64,000 nt of DNA, taken from positions 1,240,001-1,304,000 of the forward strand of contig NZ_JAPEPJ010000002.1 of assembly GCF_026340255.1 (NCBI RefSeq). The letters are read 5' to 3'. Position 1 is the first letter of the stretch; every line of letters starts with the position of its first letter. Position numbers and translations under genes: made by a program. The notes under the pieces were generated by a model that saw only the letters and a program-made list of their open reading frames with translations, ran no database searches and was not told the DNA's origin. Source of the stretch: Streptomyces sp. NBC_01408 (GTDB lineage Bacteria > Actinomycetota > Actinomycetes > Streptomycetales > Streptomycetaceae). Positions 53,085 to 62,839 of this stretch are shown here, piece after piece.

Positions 53085-53154
53085 GCTGACCCCCGTCAGG
53101 GTGTTTTGATCTCTTGGAGGAGTACGAGGAATGCGCAGTGCAGCGATGTGCCGG

Positions 53155-55962
53155 TCACGGCCGGCCGCTGTTGCGGCCCGCCAGAAAGACCCGGGTCAGG
53201 TGATCTTGGAGTTGAGCGTGGCGGAACTGATAGACCGCGCCGGCCTGGCGCAGTACATCCCGCTCGCACGCGTCGTCGAGGAAGGCGACCAGCCGCCAGG
53301 GCAACTGCCCCGTGAGCGGCAGCCAGATGCGCGCGAGGGCCACCCACTGGCCCCAAGCGGTGAAAGCGAGTCCGTACGCGAGTCCGCCCGCGAAGGCGGC
53401 TTCGATCCCGAACGCGAGCCCCAGCAGGAGTCCCCACACGGGCCCGGCCGTGAATGCGTTGGCGCATCCGGCTCCCGTCCCGAACACGAGCGCCCACACC
53501 AGCAGATGGAAGACCACGTTCCTGCGGTCTTGGCCAAGCAGCTCCGAGGAACTGACACCCGATCTGATGTCGACGGGAACTTCCAGCCAGGCCATGAGCC
53601 CGAACACCGACCCGACCCCGAGCCCGAGCACGGGCACGAACACGAGGCCCCCCACGAGCCCGCCGTCCAGGCCGTCCCCGAGCCCCAGGGACTCGACCAC
53701 GACCCTGTCCAGGAACAAGAGCACGAGCGCGGCCAGGACCCCGCACGCGAGCCCCAGCCGGAACCTGGGGAGGACCCCCGTACGCCTGTGCCCGGTCCTG
53801 CCGAAGACCTGGATGCGTACGCGCGACGGCTCTGCCGCGCCCTGCGACACGAATCCGTACACGAGCCCGAAGAACAGCCCGTTCACCAGCCCGTGCAGGA
53901 GCCCGACCACGAGCCCCCGCACGAGCGCGAACCTGAGCCCGAACGATGTCGCGATCAAGTCCACGGGAACGTTCCCGACGGCGGTCGTCACCCCGAGGGC
54001 CAGTGCGGCCAGGAATCCGATCACGAGCATGCGCGAGGAACGGCTCATCGTGGTGCCCAGCTGCCACCAGGCGAGGTCACGTGCCGGGACGCCCGTGCCC
54101 GCCCTGCCGAGTCGGTCCAGGTGCGCGGCAAGGTAGCCGAGCCACTGCTGCGCACGGTCGGGGTTCCAGTCCTGCCGCCGACGACCGCCGCTGCCGCCGT
54201 CGGTCGGCGAGGGCTCGTAGGCGGCCGGGGTGAACGCGGCCAGGAGATGCCTCTGCAGGGCCTCCGGGGAGTCGAACGTGGCGGTGTCCAGGAGCCGTAC
54301 GGGGTCGGATCCGGAGACGTCGCTGTAGACGGCACGGGCCATGGCGACCATCAGCGGGGTGACGAGCACCCTGGCCACGTTCTCCGCGCCCGGGCTGCGC
54401 CGGTGCCTGCGCAGCTCGTCCAGGACCGGTTCCCACACGGTGCTGCGCGTACCGCCGTCCGTACCCGGACGGCTGGTGAGAGGCAGGTAGAGGGCGACGT
54501 CGTCCAAGGTCAGGTCGTCCAGCTCGACGACGGCAGCCTTCGGGAACGGGCGGGTCTCCACGGCCTCGGCGTACTCCCCGGGCCGGCTGGTGAGGAGCAG
54601 CGGGGTGGTGGTGCGGTCGAGCTCTTTGAGCGCTGCACGCCGCAGGCCGCCGGCGATCTCGTCGAACCCGTCCATGACGGGCAGGATCCAGCCGGTGTCG
54701 ACCAGCGCGCCGGCCAGATTCCCTTCGTGTGCGGCGGGAGCGGCGAGGCCGTGGTCGCGTACCAGCTGGTGGCACATCCAGTCGCGCAGGGAGACGGTGG
54801 TCGGGTCCCATGATCCCAGGCTGAAGATCACCGGTACCGGCTCGTCCGGCGTACGGGCGTCCAGCCAGTCGAGGACGAAGCGCAGGGTCAGGATCGTCTT
54901 GCCCGCCCCGGCCGCACCGAGCACCACCAGCCGGCGGGACGGGATGGACCGGTACACCTCCACGATCCGGTCGATGCGGCCGGCCAGTGCGAGCGGCGCC
55001 GGATCCGCCCCGGGCGGTGCGTTGAGGATCTTGGCCCAGTGATCGAGCAGGCGCGCGTCGGCCTTCCGGAAGCACACGGGGAGCGGGAACGGGTCGTGCA
55101 CATGCCGCCGCCGCTCCTCCTTCCGCCATTGGCCGGCCACCCTGGAGGCGAGCAGCCCGGCCGCCTCCCGCAGCTCCGGCGCACCGGGGAGCGGCGTTGT
55201 ACGGGGAAGCTCCTCCAGTCGGCCAGGATGCGCCGGCAACCCGATCGACGAGCTCAGTTCGCCGATCTCCTGCGGACCCACCTGCCGGTACCAGCGGTCC
55301 ACCGGGCTCGCCGCGAGCGTGCCGAGCCCGTCGGAGCGGTAGTGCTTGGTGATGACGCCGATCACGTACCCGCCGCTCCACACCGGGGCCCCCGACATGC
55401 CCTCCCAAGGCGAACGGCCCCGCTCGGGGTCGTGCTCCGGGGAAGACTTCAGACTTATCTCCAGACTGCCCTCGCGCTGGTTCGACAACGGGGTGGTCTC
55501 ACCGCGCGCGTGGTGGGAATCCCGATACGTCACGGCCGCACCGCCGTCCGGCGACGCGGTCCCGGCACGCAGTCTGAACCTCGGGAATCCCAGCGCTTCG
55601 CACTCCACCGGCTTCGAGACACGGGCGAACCGAACCGGCGCAACCTCAGCACCGGCCGGGCTGCCCGCGGCCGGGCTGCGGACGGCTGCGTCCTCGATGG
55701 CGATCAGCGCGACGTCCGAGGCGGAGTTCACCCAGAACGGCTTGCCCCGCAACTCCCGCGTACCGCCGTCCTCGGTGAGAAAACGCACCTGCACCGTCGC
55801 CGCGCCGCACACCACGTGCGCGGCCGTGAGCACCACGTTCCGGGCCACCTGGTAACCCGACCCGCGCCCTCCGGCGCCCGCGCCGCACGTGGTGATGACC
55901 TGGACCGCCCGCCGCCGGTCGAGCCCGTCCGGCTCCATCGCCCCGCCCACGACGGCGCTCAC
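53155..55962 (-). CDS. Trypsin-like protease - NACHT NTPase - membrane protein
   Basis: 935-residue three-part protein. Residues ~15-230 are a trypsin-like serine protease with the full triad: His49 in LTAAHVV, Asp83 in SDVALIAI and Ser190 in GMSGAPVW. Residues ~300-560 are a NACHT-type NTPase with Walker A GAAGAGKT (Lys355), Walker B VMDGFDE (Asp434) and the sensor LLLTSRPGEY. Residues ~660-880 hold many hydrophobic segments (LVIGFLAALALGV, GLVVGLLHGLVNGLFFGLVY and others), followed by YQFRHAQLQDHL, a helical end seen in such STAND proteins. The GTG start overlaps the trypco2 gene stop by four bases. Proteins of this layout have been proposed as NTP-dependent conflict systems, where a trigger activates the NTPase and the protease acts as effector. 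Confidence 0.88.
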   Translation of the reverse strand: MSAVVGGAMEPDGLDRRRAVQVITTCGAGAGGRGSGYQVARNVVLTAAHVVCGAATVQVRFLTEDGGTRELRGKPFWVNSASDVALIAIEDAAVRSPAAGSPAGAEVAPVRFARVSKPVECEALGFPRFRLRAGTASPDGGAAVTYRDSHHARGETTPLSNQREGSLEISLKSSPEHDPERGRSPWEGMSGAPVWSGGYVIGVITKHYRSDGLGTLAASPVDRWYRQVGPQEIGELSSSIGLPAHPGRLEELPRTTPLPGAPELREAAGLLASRVAGQWRKEERRRHVHDPFPLPVCFRKADARLLDHWAKILNAPPGADPAPLALAGRIDRIVEVYRSIPSRRLVVLGAAGAGKTILTLRFVLDWLDARTPDEPVPVIFSLGSWDPTTVSLRDWMCHQLVRDHGLAAPAAHEGNLAGALVDTGWILPVMDGFDEIAGGLRRAALKELDRTTTPLLLTSRPGEYAEAVETRPFPKAAVVELDDLTLDDVALYLPLTSRPGTDGGTRSTVWEPVLDELRRHRRSPGAENVARVLVTPLMVAMARAVYSDVSGSDPVRLLDTATFDSPEALQRHLLAAFTPAAYEPSPTDGGSGGRRRQDWNPDRAQQWLGYLAAHLDRLGRAGTGVPARDLAWWQLGTTMSRSSRMLVIGFLAALALGVTTAVGNVPVDLIATSFGLRFALVRGLVVGLLHGLVNGLFFGLVYGFVSQGAAEPSRVRIQVFGRTGHRRTGVLPRFRLGLACGVLAALVLLFLDRVVVESLGLGDGLDGGLVGGLVFVPVLGLGVGSVFGLMAWLEVPVDIRSGVSSSELLGQDRRNVVFHLLVWALVFGTGAGCANAFTAGPVWGLLLGLAFGIEAAFAGGLAYGLAFTAWGQWVALARIWLPLTGQLPWRLVAFLDDACERDVLRQAGAVYQFRHAQLQDHLTRVFLAGRNSGRP

Positions 55963-56258
55963 TGCTCGTGTGCGTCAGCGCGGCCGGAGATGAACGGCGG
56001 TTCGTCCGCCCCCGCCGAGGCCGGCTGCAGCACCAGTGAGATGCGCTGGGCCGAGACGGCGCTCACCGCCGCCTCCGCACCGGACTCCACCACCCAGAAC
56101 CGCACCTTCGCCCCCGCCTGCCCGGACCGCTCCAGCGCGACCGACAGCTCCAACTCGATCGGTCCCAGCTCGAAGCGCAGCGCCTCGCCCTCCGCCGCGG
56201 CGATCGCCCGGCCCAACTCCTCCCGTAGATCCCTGATCACGCTCGTCAACTCGATCAC
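55959..56258 (-). CDS. Trypco2-family protein, partner of the protease-NACHT protein
   Basis: 99-residue protein starting MIELTSVIRDLREELGRAIA, followed by a beta-strand stretch (LRFELGPIELELSVAL and VRFWVVESG). This is the trypsin-co-occurring domain 2 (trypco2) pattern, known from genes beside trypsin-like proteases in actinomycete conflict loci. Function is unproven; it is thought to be an adaptor or regulator of the protease. The stop is overlapped by the start of the protease-NACHT gene, so the two are translationally coupled. Its promoter must lie in the 118-bp gap to the divergent SARP gene. Confidence 0.85.
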   Translation of the reverse strand: MIELTSVIRDLREELGRAIAAAEGEALRFELGPIELELSVALERSGQAGAKVRFWVVESGAEAAVSAVSAQRISLVLQPASAGADEPPFISGRADAHEQ

Positions 56259-56376
56259 ACCGTGCCCCTTGCGCTCCCTGGCTTTTCAGCCGTTCTCCGT
56301 CGCATCTCTGCAACCATGACCGGACACGCTGCAGAGCCGATGAAATTCCGATGATGTGCGAAAGCAGGGCTTCTCC

Positions 56377-59271
56377 ATGGACAGCGAACCTCCCGAGCAG
56401 CTCCGGATCGCGGTGCTCGGGCCGTTACGGGCGTGCCGGGGCGGAGCACCGCTGGATCTGGGGCCCGTCAAACGGCAGGCCGTGCTGGCCGCGTTGCTGC
56501 TCAGCCGGGGGGCCGTGGTGAGCCATGAGCAGCTGATGCACGGAGTGTGGGGGTCGGAGCCACCCGCATCCGGCCACAGAGTGCTGGCCAGTCACGTCAA
56601 CCCGCTGCGCCGGGCGCTCGACGCGGACGGCACCCGCCATACGGAGTCGGTGATCCGCAGCGGAAAGGGCTGGTACCGCTTCGCCGTCGACGGGGTCCGG
56701 CTCGATGTGGCGGACCTGACCGAGCGGGGCGTCGAGGCGCGGCGCACGAAGGCGTCCGGCGAGCTGGCCAGGGCCGTCGACCAGCTGTCCTCGGCGCTCG
56801 CACTGTTCCGGGGCGAGCCGCTGGCCGGCCTGCCGGGGTTGTTCGCGCAGGCCGAGCGGGAGCGGCTGTCGGAGCGCCGGCGAGGGCTCCGGCTGGACAG
56901 ACTCGAATGCCTGGTCCTGCTCGGCCGGTTCGGTGATGCCCTGGACGACCTCACGATCCTGTCCCCGTCCGACCGGTACGACGAGTCGCTGCTGGCGCTG
57001 CGGATGCGGGCCCTGTACGGCTGTGAACGCCAGGCGGAAGCGCTGAACGCCTATCAGGGCATGCGCGTACGGCTGCGTGACGAGCTCGGCGTCGATCCGG
57101 GGGAAGAGCTCCACCGGCTGTACGAAGCGGTGCTGCGCCGCGACGACGAACACCTGCTCGGTCCGGCCGCTGCGCGCTCCGCCGCGCAGCCCGCCCGGCC
57201 CCGGACCCGTCGGACCGTCAATGAACTGCCGGGCGACGCCGGCCGCCTCGTCGGCCGGGAGGCCGAGCTCGCGCAGCTGACCGAGGCTTATGCGCCCGGT
57301 TCCCTGTCGATCGTGACGGTGGACGGTACGGCCGGTGTCGGCAAGACCGCGCTCGTCGTGCGCGCGGCCCGTGAGCTCAGCGACCAGTACCCGGACGGCA
57401 GCCTGTTCGTGGACCTGCGCGCGCACAGCACGCAGCGGCGGCATACTCCCGAGCAGGCACTGCAGCGCCTGCTGCGCTCCCTGGGAGCAGCCAAAGGCGA
57501 GTTGCCGAGCGACCTCGAAGAACTCACCGCCGCCTGGCGCGCGGCGACCAGCCCGCTACGGCTGCTCCTCGTGCTGGACGACGTCCAGGACGCCGACCAG
57601 GTGCGACCGCTGCTGCCCGCAGGAGCGGGAAGCAGGGTACTGGTGGCCGGCCGCCGACGGCTGCCCGAACTGGACGCCGACCGACGGGTCACGCTGGAGC
57701 CGCTGAGGAGCGGAGGTGCGGTGCTGCTGATCACGCACATCATCGGGGAGGAGCGCGCGAGCCGCGAGCCGGAGGCGACGCGCCGGCTGGCCGGGCTGTG
57801 CGACGGGCTGCCGCTGGCACTGCGCATCGCCGGGTCCCGGCTGCAGGACCGCCGCACCTGGACGGTGGAGTACCTGGTGGGCCGTATGGCGGGCGACGAA
57901 CGCCGACTCGGCGAACTGAGCATCGGGGACCGCAGCGTCGAGGCGGCCTTCCGGCTGTCGTACGACCAGCTCGCACCCGACCAGCAGTTCGGATTCCGCG
58001 CCCTGGGCCAGGCACCGACGGTCGAGTTCGATGTGCTGGCGCCGGCGGCCATGCTCGGCCGGCCGCCCCACGACACCGAGCGGATCCTGGAAAGCCTGGT
58101 CGACGCGAACCTTCTGCAACAGCCGCGTCCGGGCCGCTACCGGTTGCACGATCTGGTCCGCGTGCACGCGCGGCGCCTCGCGGAAGCCCTGCCCGACGAG
58201 GCCGCCGGCACGCGCACGGCCGCCCTGCGCCTCTACCTGGACGCCGCCCGGATCGCCAGTGACTGGGGCCTCCCCACCGGTTTCCCCACCGGACCCCAGC
58301 CCTCCGGAGCACCGTTCGCGACCTGGAAGGACGCGGAGATCTGGCTGGATGCGGCCGGTGGAGAGCTCGTCGACGTCGTCGGACAGGCCGTGGTCCTCGG
58401 CGAGGTCGACTACGCGTGCTGGATCGCCGAGGCGCTGGTCGACTACTTCACGCGGCAGGGCCGCTACCACGAGTCCCAGACCGCTCTCGAGATCGCGCTC
58501 GCGCACGTGGACGAGGCCACCGACCCGCGGATGGCGCTCGCCCTGCGGAACTGTCTTGCCTACACCGGCGTGTACCAACGCCGGTACACGCAGTCGCGGA
58601 CCGTGTTCACCGAGGCGCTCCACCTCAGCCGGCGCGGCCTCGACTCGATCGAAGAGACCCGGGCCCTCATCGGGCTGGCGTCCGTCGACGTGAGTGTGGG
58701 TGAGGCCGACCAGGCGATCTCTCGTGTCGCCGAGGCGCTGGCCGTGTACCGGGCGCCGCACAACGACTGGATCGCCTCGATCGGATTCGTCATCAAAGGC
58801 CTCGCCCACCAGTTGGAGGGACGGAACGAGGAGGCGCTGGCCGGCTTCGCCGAGGCCCGGACCCACGCCGACAGGGGCCGCAGACCGCGCATGCTCGGCA
58901 GGGTCCTGAGCTTCGCCGCCGAGATCCACCTCCGCCGCGGCCGGTACGCCGAGGCCAAGAGCCTGCTCCGCCAGGCGGTCCACCTGGTCGGGGAGGCCGG
59001 GGACGTCTTCCTCTGCGCGTGCAGCCTGACCCGGCTGGGCACGGCGGAGCAGGGCGTGGGGGATCCGGGTGCGGCCGTGGCCCTCCATCACCAGGCCCTT
59101 ATCCAGCACCAGTTGCTGTCTCCGCTCACCGAACCCGCGTACGACTGGCTGGAGATGGACATTCGCTCGCGCCTGGGCCGCGCCTACCTGGCGACGGGCC
59201 GCATCCACGAGGCGCTCGGGCAGTTCCAGGCCGTGCTCGAACTGCCGGACCGCCGGCCTGGCGCCCTGTAG
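56377..59271 (+). CDS. Large SARP regulator with NB-ARC and TPR domains (AfsR-like)
   Basis: 964-residue transcriptional activator. The N-terminal OmpR-like winged helix (LRIAVLGPLRACRGG to about residue 95) is followed by a bacterial transcriptional activation domain with TPR-like helices (LARAVDQLSSAL to about residue 255). An NB-ARC ATPase follows, with Walker A GTAGVGKT (Lys323), LLLVLDDVQ and GLPLALRIAG. The C-terminal ~300 residues are TPR-type repeats (ALEIALAHVDEATD, QAISRVAEALAVYR, GRIHEALGQFQAVLELP). I chose the ATG at 56377 because AGGG lies seven bases upstream; a GTG 21 bases earlier has no site. SARPs activate antibiotic genes; this one lies between the protease-NACHT pair and the lanthipeptide locus, and its target is not shown by the sequence. 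Confidence 0.9.
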   Translation: MDSEPPEQLRIAVLGPLRACRGGAPLDLGPVKRQAVLAALLLSRGAVVSHEQLMHGVWGSEPPASGHRVLASHVNPLRRALDADGTRHTESVIRSGKGWYRFAVDGVRLDVADLTERGVEARRTKASGELARAVDQLSSALALFRGEPLAGLPGLFAQAERERLSERRRGLRLDRLECLVLLGRFGDALDDLTILSPSDRYDESLLALRMRALYGCERQAEALNAYQGMRVRLRDELGVDPGEELHRLYEAVLRRDDEHLLGPAAARSAAQPARPRTRRTVNELPGDAGRLVGREAELAQLTEAYAPGSLSIVTVDGTAGVGKTALVVRAARELSDQYPDGSLFVDLRAHSTQRRHTPEQALQRLLRSLGAAKGELPSDLEELTAAWRAATSPLRLLLVLDDVQDADQVRPLLPAGAGSRVLVAGRRRLPELDADRRVTLEPLRSGGAVLLITHIIGEERASREPEATRRLAGLCDGLPLALRIAGSRLQDRRTWTVEYLVGRMAGDERRLGELSIGDRSVEAAFRLSYDQLAPDQQFGFRALGQAPTVEFDVLAPAAMLGRPPHDTERILESLVDANLLQQPRPGRYRLHDLVRVHARRLAEALPDEAAGTRTAALRLYLDAARIASDWGLPTGFPTGPQPSGAPFATWKDAEIWLDAAGGELVDVVGQAVVLGEVDYACWIAEALVDYFTRQGRYHESQTALEIALAHVDEATDPRMALALRNCLAYTGVYQRRYTQSRTVFTEALHLSRRGLDSIEETRALIGLASVDVSVGEADQAISRVAEALAVYRAPHNDWIASIGFVIKGLAHQLEGRNEEALAGFAEARTHADRGRRPRMLGRVLSFAAEIHLRRGRYAEAKSLLRQAVHLVGEAGDVFLCACSLTRLGTAEQGVGDPGAAVALHHQALIQHQLLSPLTEPAYDWLEMDIRSRLGRAYLATGRIHEALGQFQAVLELPDRRPGAL

Positions 59272-59378
59272 ACCCATGCGGGTGAGCCCGCCGAGGCACG
59301 TATGAGGGAGGGGGCCGGTGCGGGATCCGGTCCCCTCCCAGGGGCGGCGAAGGGGGTCGCCGCCGGTTCAGCAGGCGA

Positions 59379-59504
59379 TCAGCAGCCGCTGGTCCGGAAG
59401 CGGCAGGCCGTGATCAGCGCGGCGGCGTGCTCCTCACCGCGGGCGTCCTCGGTACGGACGTCCTCGGGCAGGACCTGAAGGGCATCGATGTCGAACTCCG
59501 CCAT
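59379..59504 (-). CDS. lanA: Lanthipeptide precursor peptide (LanA)
   Basis: 41-residue peptide too short for routine gene calling. The leader MAEFDIDALQVLPEDVRTED is acidic and has the hydrophobic DxxxLQxL motif typical of class III/IV leaders. The core region after EEHAA is short and ends ITACRFRTSGC, giving Ser and Thr residues plus two Cys for two lanthionine rings. A strong AAGGAG site lies six bases before the ATG. It is downstream of the LanL synthetase on the same strand, 88 bases from its stop. The leader/core boundary is inferred; no protease gene is visible nearby. Confidence 0.82.
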   Translation of the reverse strand: MAEFDIDALQVLPEDVRTEDARGEEHAAALITACRFRTSGC

Positions 59505-59592
59505 GGCGGTCTCCTTCTGTGCGGATGGAACTGCGGGTGCAACGCCGGACCCGGGCGGGCCCGGCAGCCGGTGGCCGACGGCCACCGGACAC

Positions 59593-62505
59593 TCAGGGGT
59601 GGGCGGATTCGCCCTCGGGCAGCCAGGCTCGCGGGCCGCCGTACCGCAGGCGCAGCAGCAGCGACAGGCTCCCGGCCAGACCGGTGGCGTACTCGGCCAG
59701 CACGGCCTTGCGGTTCTCGTCGGGCACCAGCAGCCGGCCGTCGCGCAGGACCGCCTGGGCCGACATGTGCTCGACCAGCAGCTCGGCTCCCGCGCGGTGG
59801 CGTGCCTCGCCCGTCAGCTCGGCGGCGTCGAGCAGGAACTCGGCGTTGCCCGCGAGCCCGTGGCAGGTGGCGGCCGAATCGGTCACCCTGCCCGCCCGGA
59901 CTGCGGCGGCCGCGCCCTCCACCAGATCGGCCAGGCCCTCATCGCGGGTGCCGGTGGCGGACCCGAGGCGGACCAGGAAGGTGCCGACGCCGGAGGAGCC
60001 GCTGCACCAGTGCCGGGCCAGGTCCGGGGAGTCCGACAGGTGCCGGGCCCGGTCCACCGGCCACAGCGTGCCCGCCGGTCCGCGGCGGGCGGCGTCGGCG
60101 AGGGTGGCGCCCGCCGCCACGGCCGCGGCGCGCAGCCGCTCGTCACCCGTGGCCTCCCAGGCGAGGAGCAGGAAGGTGCCGACGCCGGCCACTCCGTGCG
60201 CGAATCCGTAGTGCCAGGCGCCCGCCAGACCGGAGTCGAAGTCCTCGGGCACCGGCCAGAAGACGCCCTCGGGCGTACGCCGGGCCGCCGCCAGCAGTCC
60301 TTCGGCGGCCTGCGCGGCACGGTCGAGGAAGCGCGGGTCCCCGGTGGTGCGCCAGAAGTGCAGCTGGGCCAGGCCGGCGCCGGCCGCGCCGTGGCAGACA
60401 TCGGGGTTGGGCCACTCCACGGGCAGCGCCAGGGCGAGCGCGACGGCGCGTTCGGTGAGCGCCGCGTCCTCCAGCGCCCGGGCGGCGTCGAGCAGGGCCC
60501 AGGCCGTGCCCGAACGGCCGAAGTGGAGTCCGGGCAGGTTGCCGGGCAGCGCCTCCTGCCGGTCCGCCGTCCAGACCGCGGCCGTACGCAGCCCCGCGCG
60601 CAGGGCCTCCCGGGTGACCGGCGGTCCGTACGGGGACCCGTAGGCGGTCCCGCAGGAGGTCCCGTACGGGAACCCGGCCGCGAGGTCGTCCGCGTGACGC
60701 AGGGCCCGGGCGAGCACGCTCACCCCGCCCGCCGAGCCGTGCTGGAGGGCCACCGGGTCGCAGGTCTCGCCGAAGGAGTCCGCAGCCCAGAGCCGGTCGG
60801 GGTCCGCCGGGCGCATGGTGGCCAGCAGGTGGGCGATGCCGTCGTGCAGCAGCCGTGCACGCACCTGCGCCGGCCCCGTAGACCACCCCGTAGACCCCGT
60901 AGCCCCTGTAGACCTCGCAATACCAGCGGGTGCGGCCGGTGCCGCCGATTCCGCCGGTGCCGCGCCGCCGTTGAGGGCCCCCCGAGCCCGCTCCAGGGTC
61001 CAGCGGTCCGCGGGCACGTCCCGCATCAGCCCCCGGACCAGCGGCGCGAACCGCCGTACGAGCGGCTGGTCGCGGGCCAGCAGCTCCAAGAGCCGGGACA
61101 GTCGCTCCTCGTCCGGGCGGGCCCCGGCCTCGGGCCGGTCCGCCGCGAAGAGCGGATCGGCGCCGGTCAGGGTGTGCAGGACGGTGGCGCCCAGGGCGTA
61201 GAGGTCCACGCCGGGGCCGAACGCGGGCGCCACCTGATCGGCGGCGCGCAGTTCGGGGGCGGTGTAGCCGGGGGTGGCGCCGAGCACCCAGCGTTCGCCC
61301 TCCGCGGCGGCCATCTCCAGGTCGATCAGCCGCAGCCGCCCGTCGGGGGTGACCATGACGTTGTTGGGGTTGAAGTCGTGCAGAGTGACGCCGAGTTCGT
61401 GGGCGGTACCGACCAGTTCGAGCAGCTGCCGGACCAGGGAGTCAGCGGTCCGCTCGTCGGGGCAGGCGGCGCCCTCCCGGACCAGCCGCTCGGCGACGGT
61501 CCGGCGCAGGGTCGCTCCGGGCACCGACTCGGCGACCAGGAACGCGCTGCCCTGCTGCTCGAACACCTCGACGAGCCGGGGAACCCGGTCGGGGAACCGC
61601 TTGCCGAAACGTTCCAGCAGGGCCGCCTCCCGGCGCAGCAGGTCTCGTACGTCCAGCCCTTCGAGGCCGGCGCCCACATGAGCACGGGCCTGCTTGACCA
61701 CCACCTGGTCGCCGGTGGCGGTGTCCTCCGCCCGGAACACGCCCCCCTTGTTGGAGTGCTGGATCGCGCCTCGTACGAGGTAGCGCTCGTGCAGCAGCAC
61801 CGGCTTCGCGGTGGCGGTGCTGCGGGCCGGAGCCACCGGGCGGCCCGGGAACGGGTCGCCCGCCCAGGACGGCGGGCTGTACCAGGCGTTGCGCTCGTCG
61901 GGGACCGGCCGGCCCTCGGGGTCGGTCAGGCGGGCGGCGAAGGCCCCGTCGGCCGTGAGCTCGGGGGCCGCCGCGAACACCCCGTAGCGGTAGTAGACCT
62001 GACTGTCCGGCAGATAGCGTCGGTCGGAGAGCACCGCGGGGCCGGGCAGCCCCACCGTGGCCCGGTGCAACTCCTCGGCGAGCAGCCGGAACTGTGCGTC
62101 ATCGGCCGGGTAGACCGTGATGAACTTGCCGCCCCCGCCCCGGGCGAAGCGCCCCGAGACCAGGGCGGCGACCCGCGCGGGGCTGGCCGCGAACTTGAAC
62201 GGCGCCCGGTGGGCGGTCAGTACCTCGGCGGCCCGGGCCAGGACCAGCGGGGCCGAGAGCGGGGTGGCCGAGACGTGGAGCTTCCACCCCTGGGCGCGGC
62301 GGACGGCACCCCCCGGCCGGACGTGGCACCAGAACTCGCCCGGTTCCACGACCCAGTCCACCGGCGCCCCGGCCCGGCCGGTCCCGCCCCGCGCGAGGAC
62401 GGCGCGTACCAGGTCGGGCAGCAGCGCCAGGTCCGCGGGACCCTCTGCGCGTGTCCGCCGCGGCCCGGTGAGGGACCGGGACGGAGTCTCGGGCAGTGAT
62501 GACAC
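59593..62505 (-). CDS. lanL: Class IV lanthipeptide synthetase LanL
   Basis: 970-residue three-domain enzyme. The N-terminal lyase region contains GWKLHVSATPLSA and FKFA. The Ser/Thr kinase domain has Lys271 in VVVKQAR, catalytic Asp377 in LHDFNPNN and LIDLE in place of DFG. A C-terminal LanC-like cyclase carries the Zn ligands Cys834 (HWCSG), Cys881 and His882 (TCHGLAG); another CHG motif is at Cys704. The preserved cyclase ligands point to class IV rather than class III. It phosphorylates Ser/Thr in the precursor, eliminates phosphate and forms lanthionine rings. I chose the GTG at 62505, with GAGG nine bases upstream, over a longer non-homologous frame. A Ser/Thr/Gly-rich linker separates kinase and cyclase. 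Confidence 0.9.
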   Translation of the reverse strand: MSSLPETPSRSLTGPRRTRAEGPADLALLPDLVRAVLARGGTGRAGAPVDWVVEPGEFWCHVRPGGAVRRAQGWKLHVSATPLSAPLVLARAAEVLTAHRAPFKFAASPARVAALVSGRFARGGGGKFITVYPADDAQFRLLAEELHRATVGLPGPAVLSDRRYLPDSQVYYRYGVFAAAPELTADGAFAARLTDPEGRPVPDERNAWYSPPSWAGDPFPGRPVAPARSTATAKPVLLHERYLVRGAIQHSNKGGVFRAEDTATGDQVVVKQARAHVGAGLEGLDVRDLLRREAALLERFGKRFPDRVPRLVEVFEQQGSAFLVAESVPGATLRRTVAERLVREGAACPDERTADSLVRQLLELVGTAHELGVTLHDFNPNNVMVTPDGRLRLIDLEMAAAEGERWVLGATPGYTAPELRAADQVAPAFGPGVDLYALGATVLHTLTGADPLFAADRPEAGARPDEERLSRLLELLARDQPLVRRFAPLVRGLMRDVPADRWTLERARGALNGGAAPAESAAPAAPAGIARSTGATGSTGWSTGPAQVRARLLHDGIAHLLATMRPADPDRLWAADSFGETCDPVALQHGSAGGVSVLARALRHADDLAAGFPYGTSCGTAYGSPYGPPVTREALRAGLRTAAVWTADRQEALPGNLPGLHFGRSGTAWALLDAARALEDAALTERAVALALALPVEWPNPDVCHGAAGAGLAQLHFWRTTGDPRFLDRAAQAAEGLLAAARRTPEGVFWPVPEDFDSGLAGAWHYGFAHGVAGVGTFLLLAWEATGDERLRAAAVAAGATLADAARRGPAGTLWPVDRARHLSDSPDLARHWCSGSSGVGTFLVRLGSATGTRDEGLADLVEGAAAAVRAGRVTDSAATCHGLAGNAEFLLDAAELTGEARHRAGAELLVEHMSAQAVLRDGRLLVPDENRKAVLAEYATGLAGSLSLLLRLRYGGPRAWLPEGESAHP

Positions 62506-62644
62506 GCTCAACGACCTCGCACTTCGCACGGCGGAACCAAGAGGCGGACGGGGGGCCAACGGGCCCCGGTGGGCGCCCCGCCCGTAGGCCCGGGGGCACC
62601 TCTCAGCGGTGACTGGAGAGCGACTGTGACGACACGGCCACCCC

Positions 62645-62839
62645 CTAAAGGGAGGGCCGGATGTGGTCGTCGCCCCAGCTCGTGTCGAGAAGGTCCCCGG
62701 CGAGGACCACGGTCGCCCCGCCCTGCGCACCCCGCTGGTGCCCGGCGGCCGCCCCCGGCCCTGCCTCCGTTCGGGCGGCGAAGGCGCCGCCGGCCAGCAG
62801 GACCGCGACGAGGAGCAGACAGCGGAGGGTTCTGGACAT
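62645..62839 (-). CDS. Small secreted peptide upstream of lanL
   Basis: 64 residues beginning MSRTLRCLLLVAVLLAGGAF, a clear signal sequence with a cleavage-like AFAA or TEA site, followed by a Gly/Ala-rich middle and a C-terminus rich in Asp and Trp (LLDTSWGDDHIRPSL). GGAG lies seven bases before the ATG at 62839. It is on the same strand as lanL and 139 bases upstream of it. I recognise no family. It has no Cys in the mature part, so it is unlikely to be a second lanthipeptide precursor; a secreted companion or signal is possible. Confidence 0.6.
   Translation of the reverse strand: MSRTLRCLLLVAVLLAGGAFAARTEAGPGAAAGHQRGAQGGATVVLAGDLLDTSWGDDHIRPSL

Noticed and set aside
59488..62499. Plus-strand 1003-codon frame opposite lanL
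   Set aside because: Antisense shadow of a protein with clear kinase and cyclase motifs.
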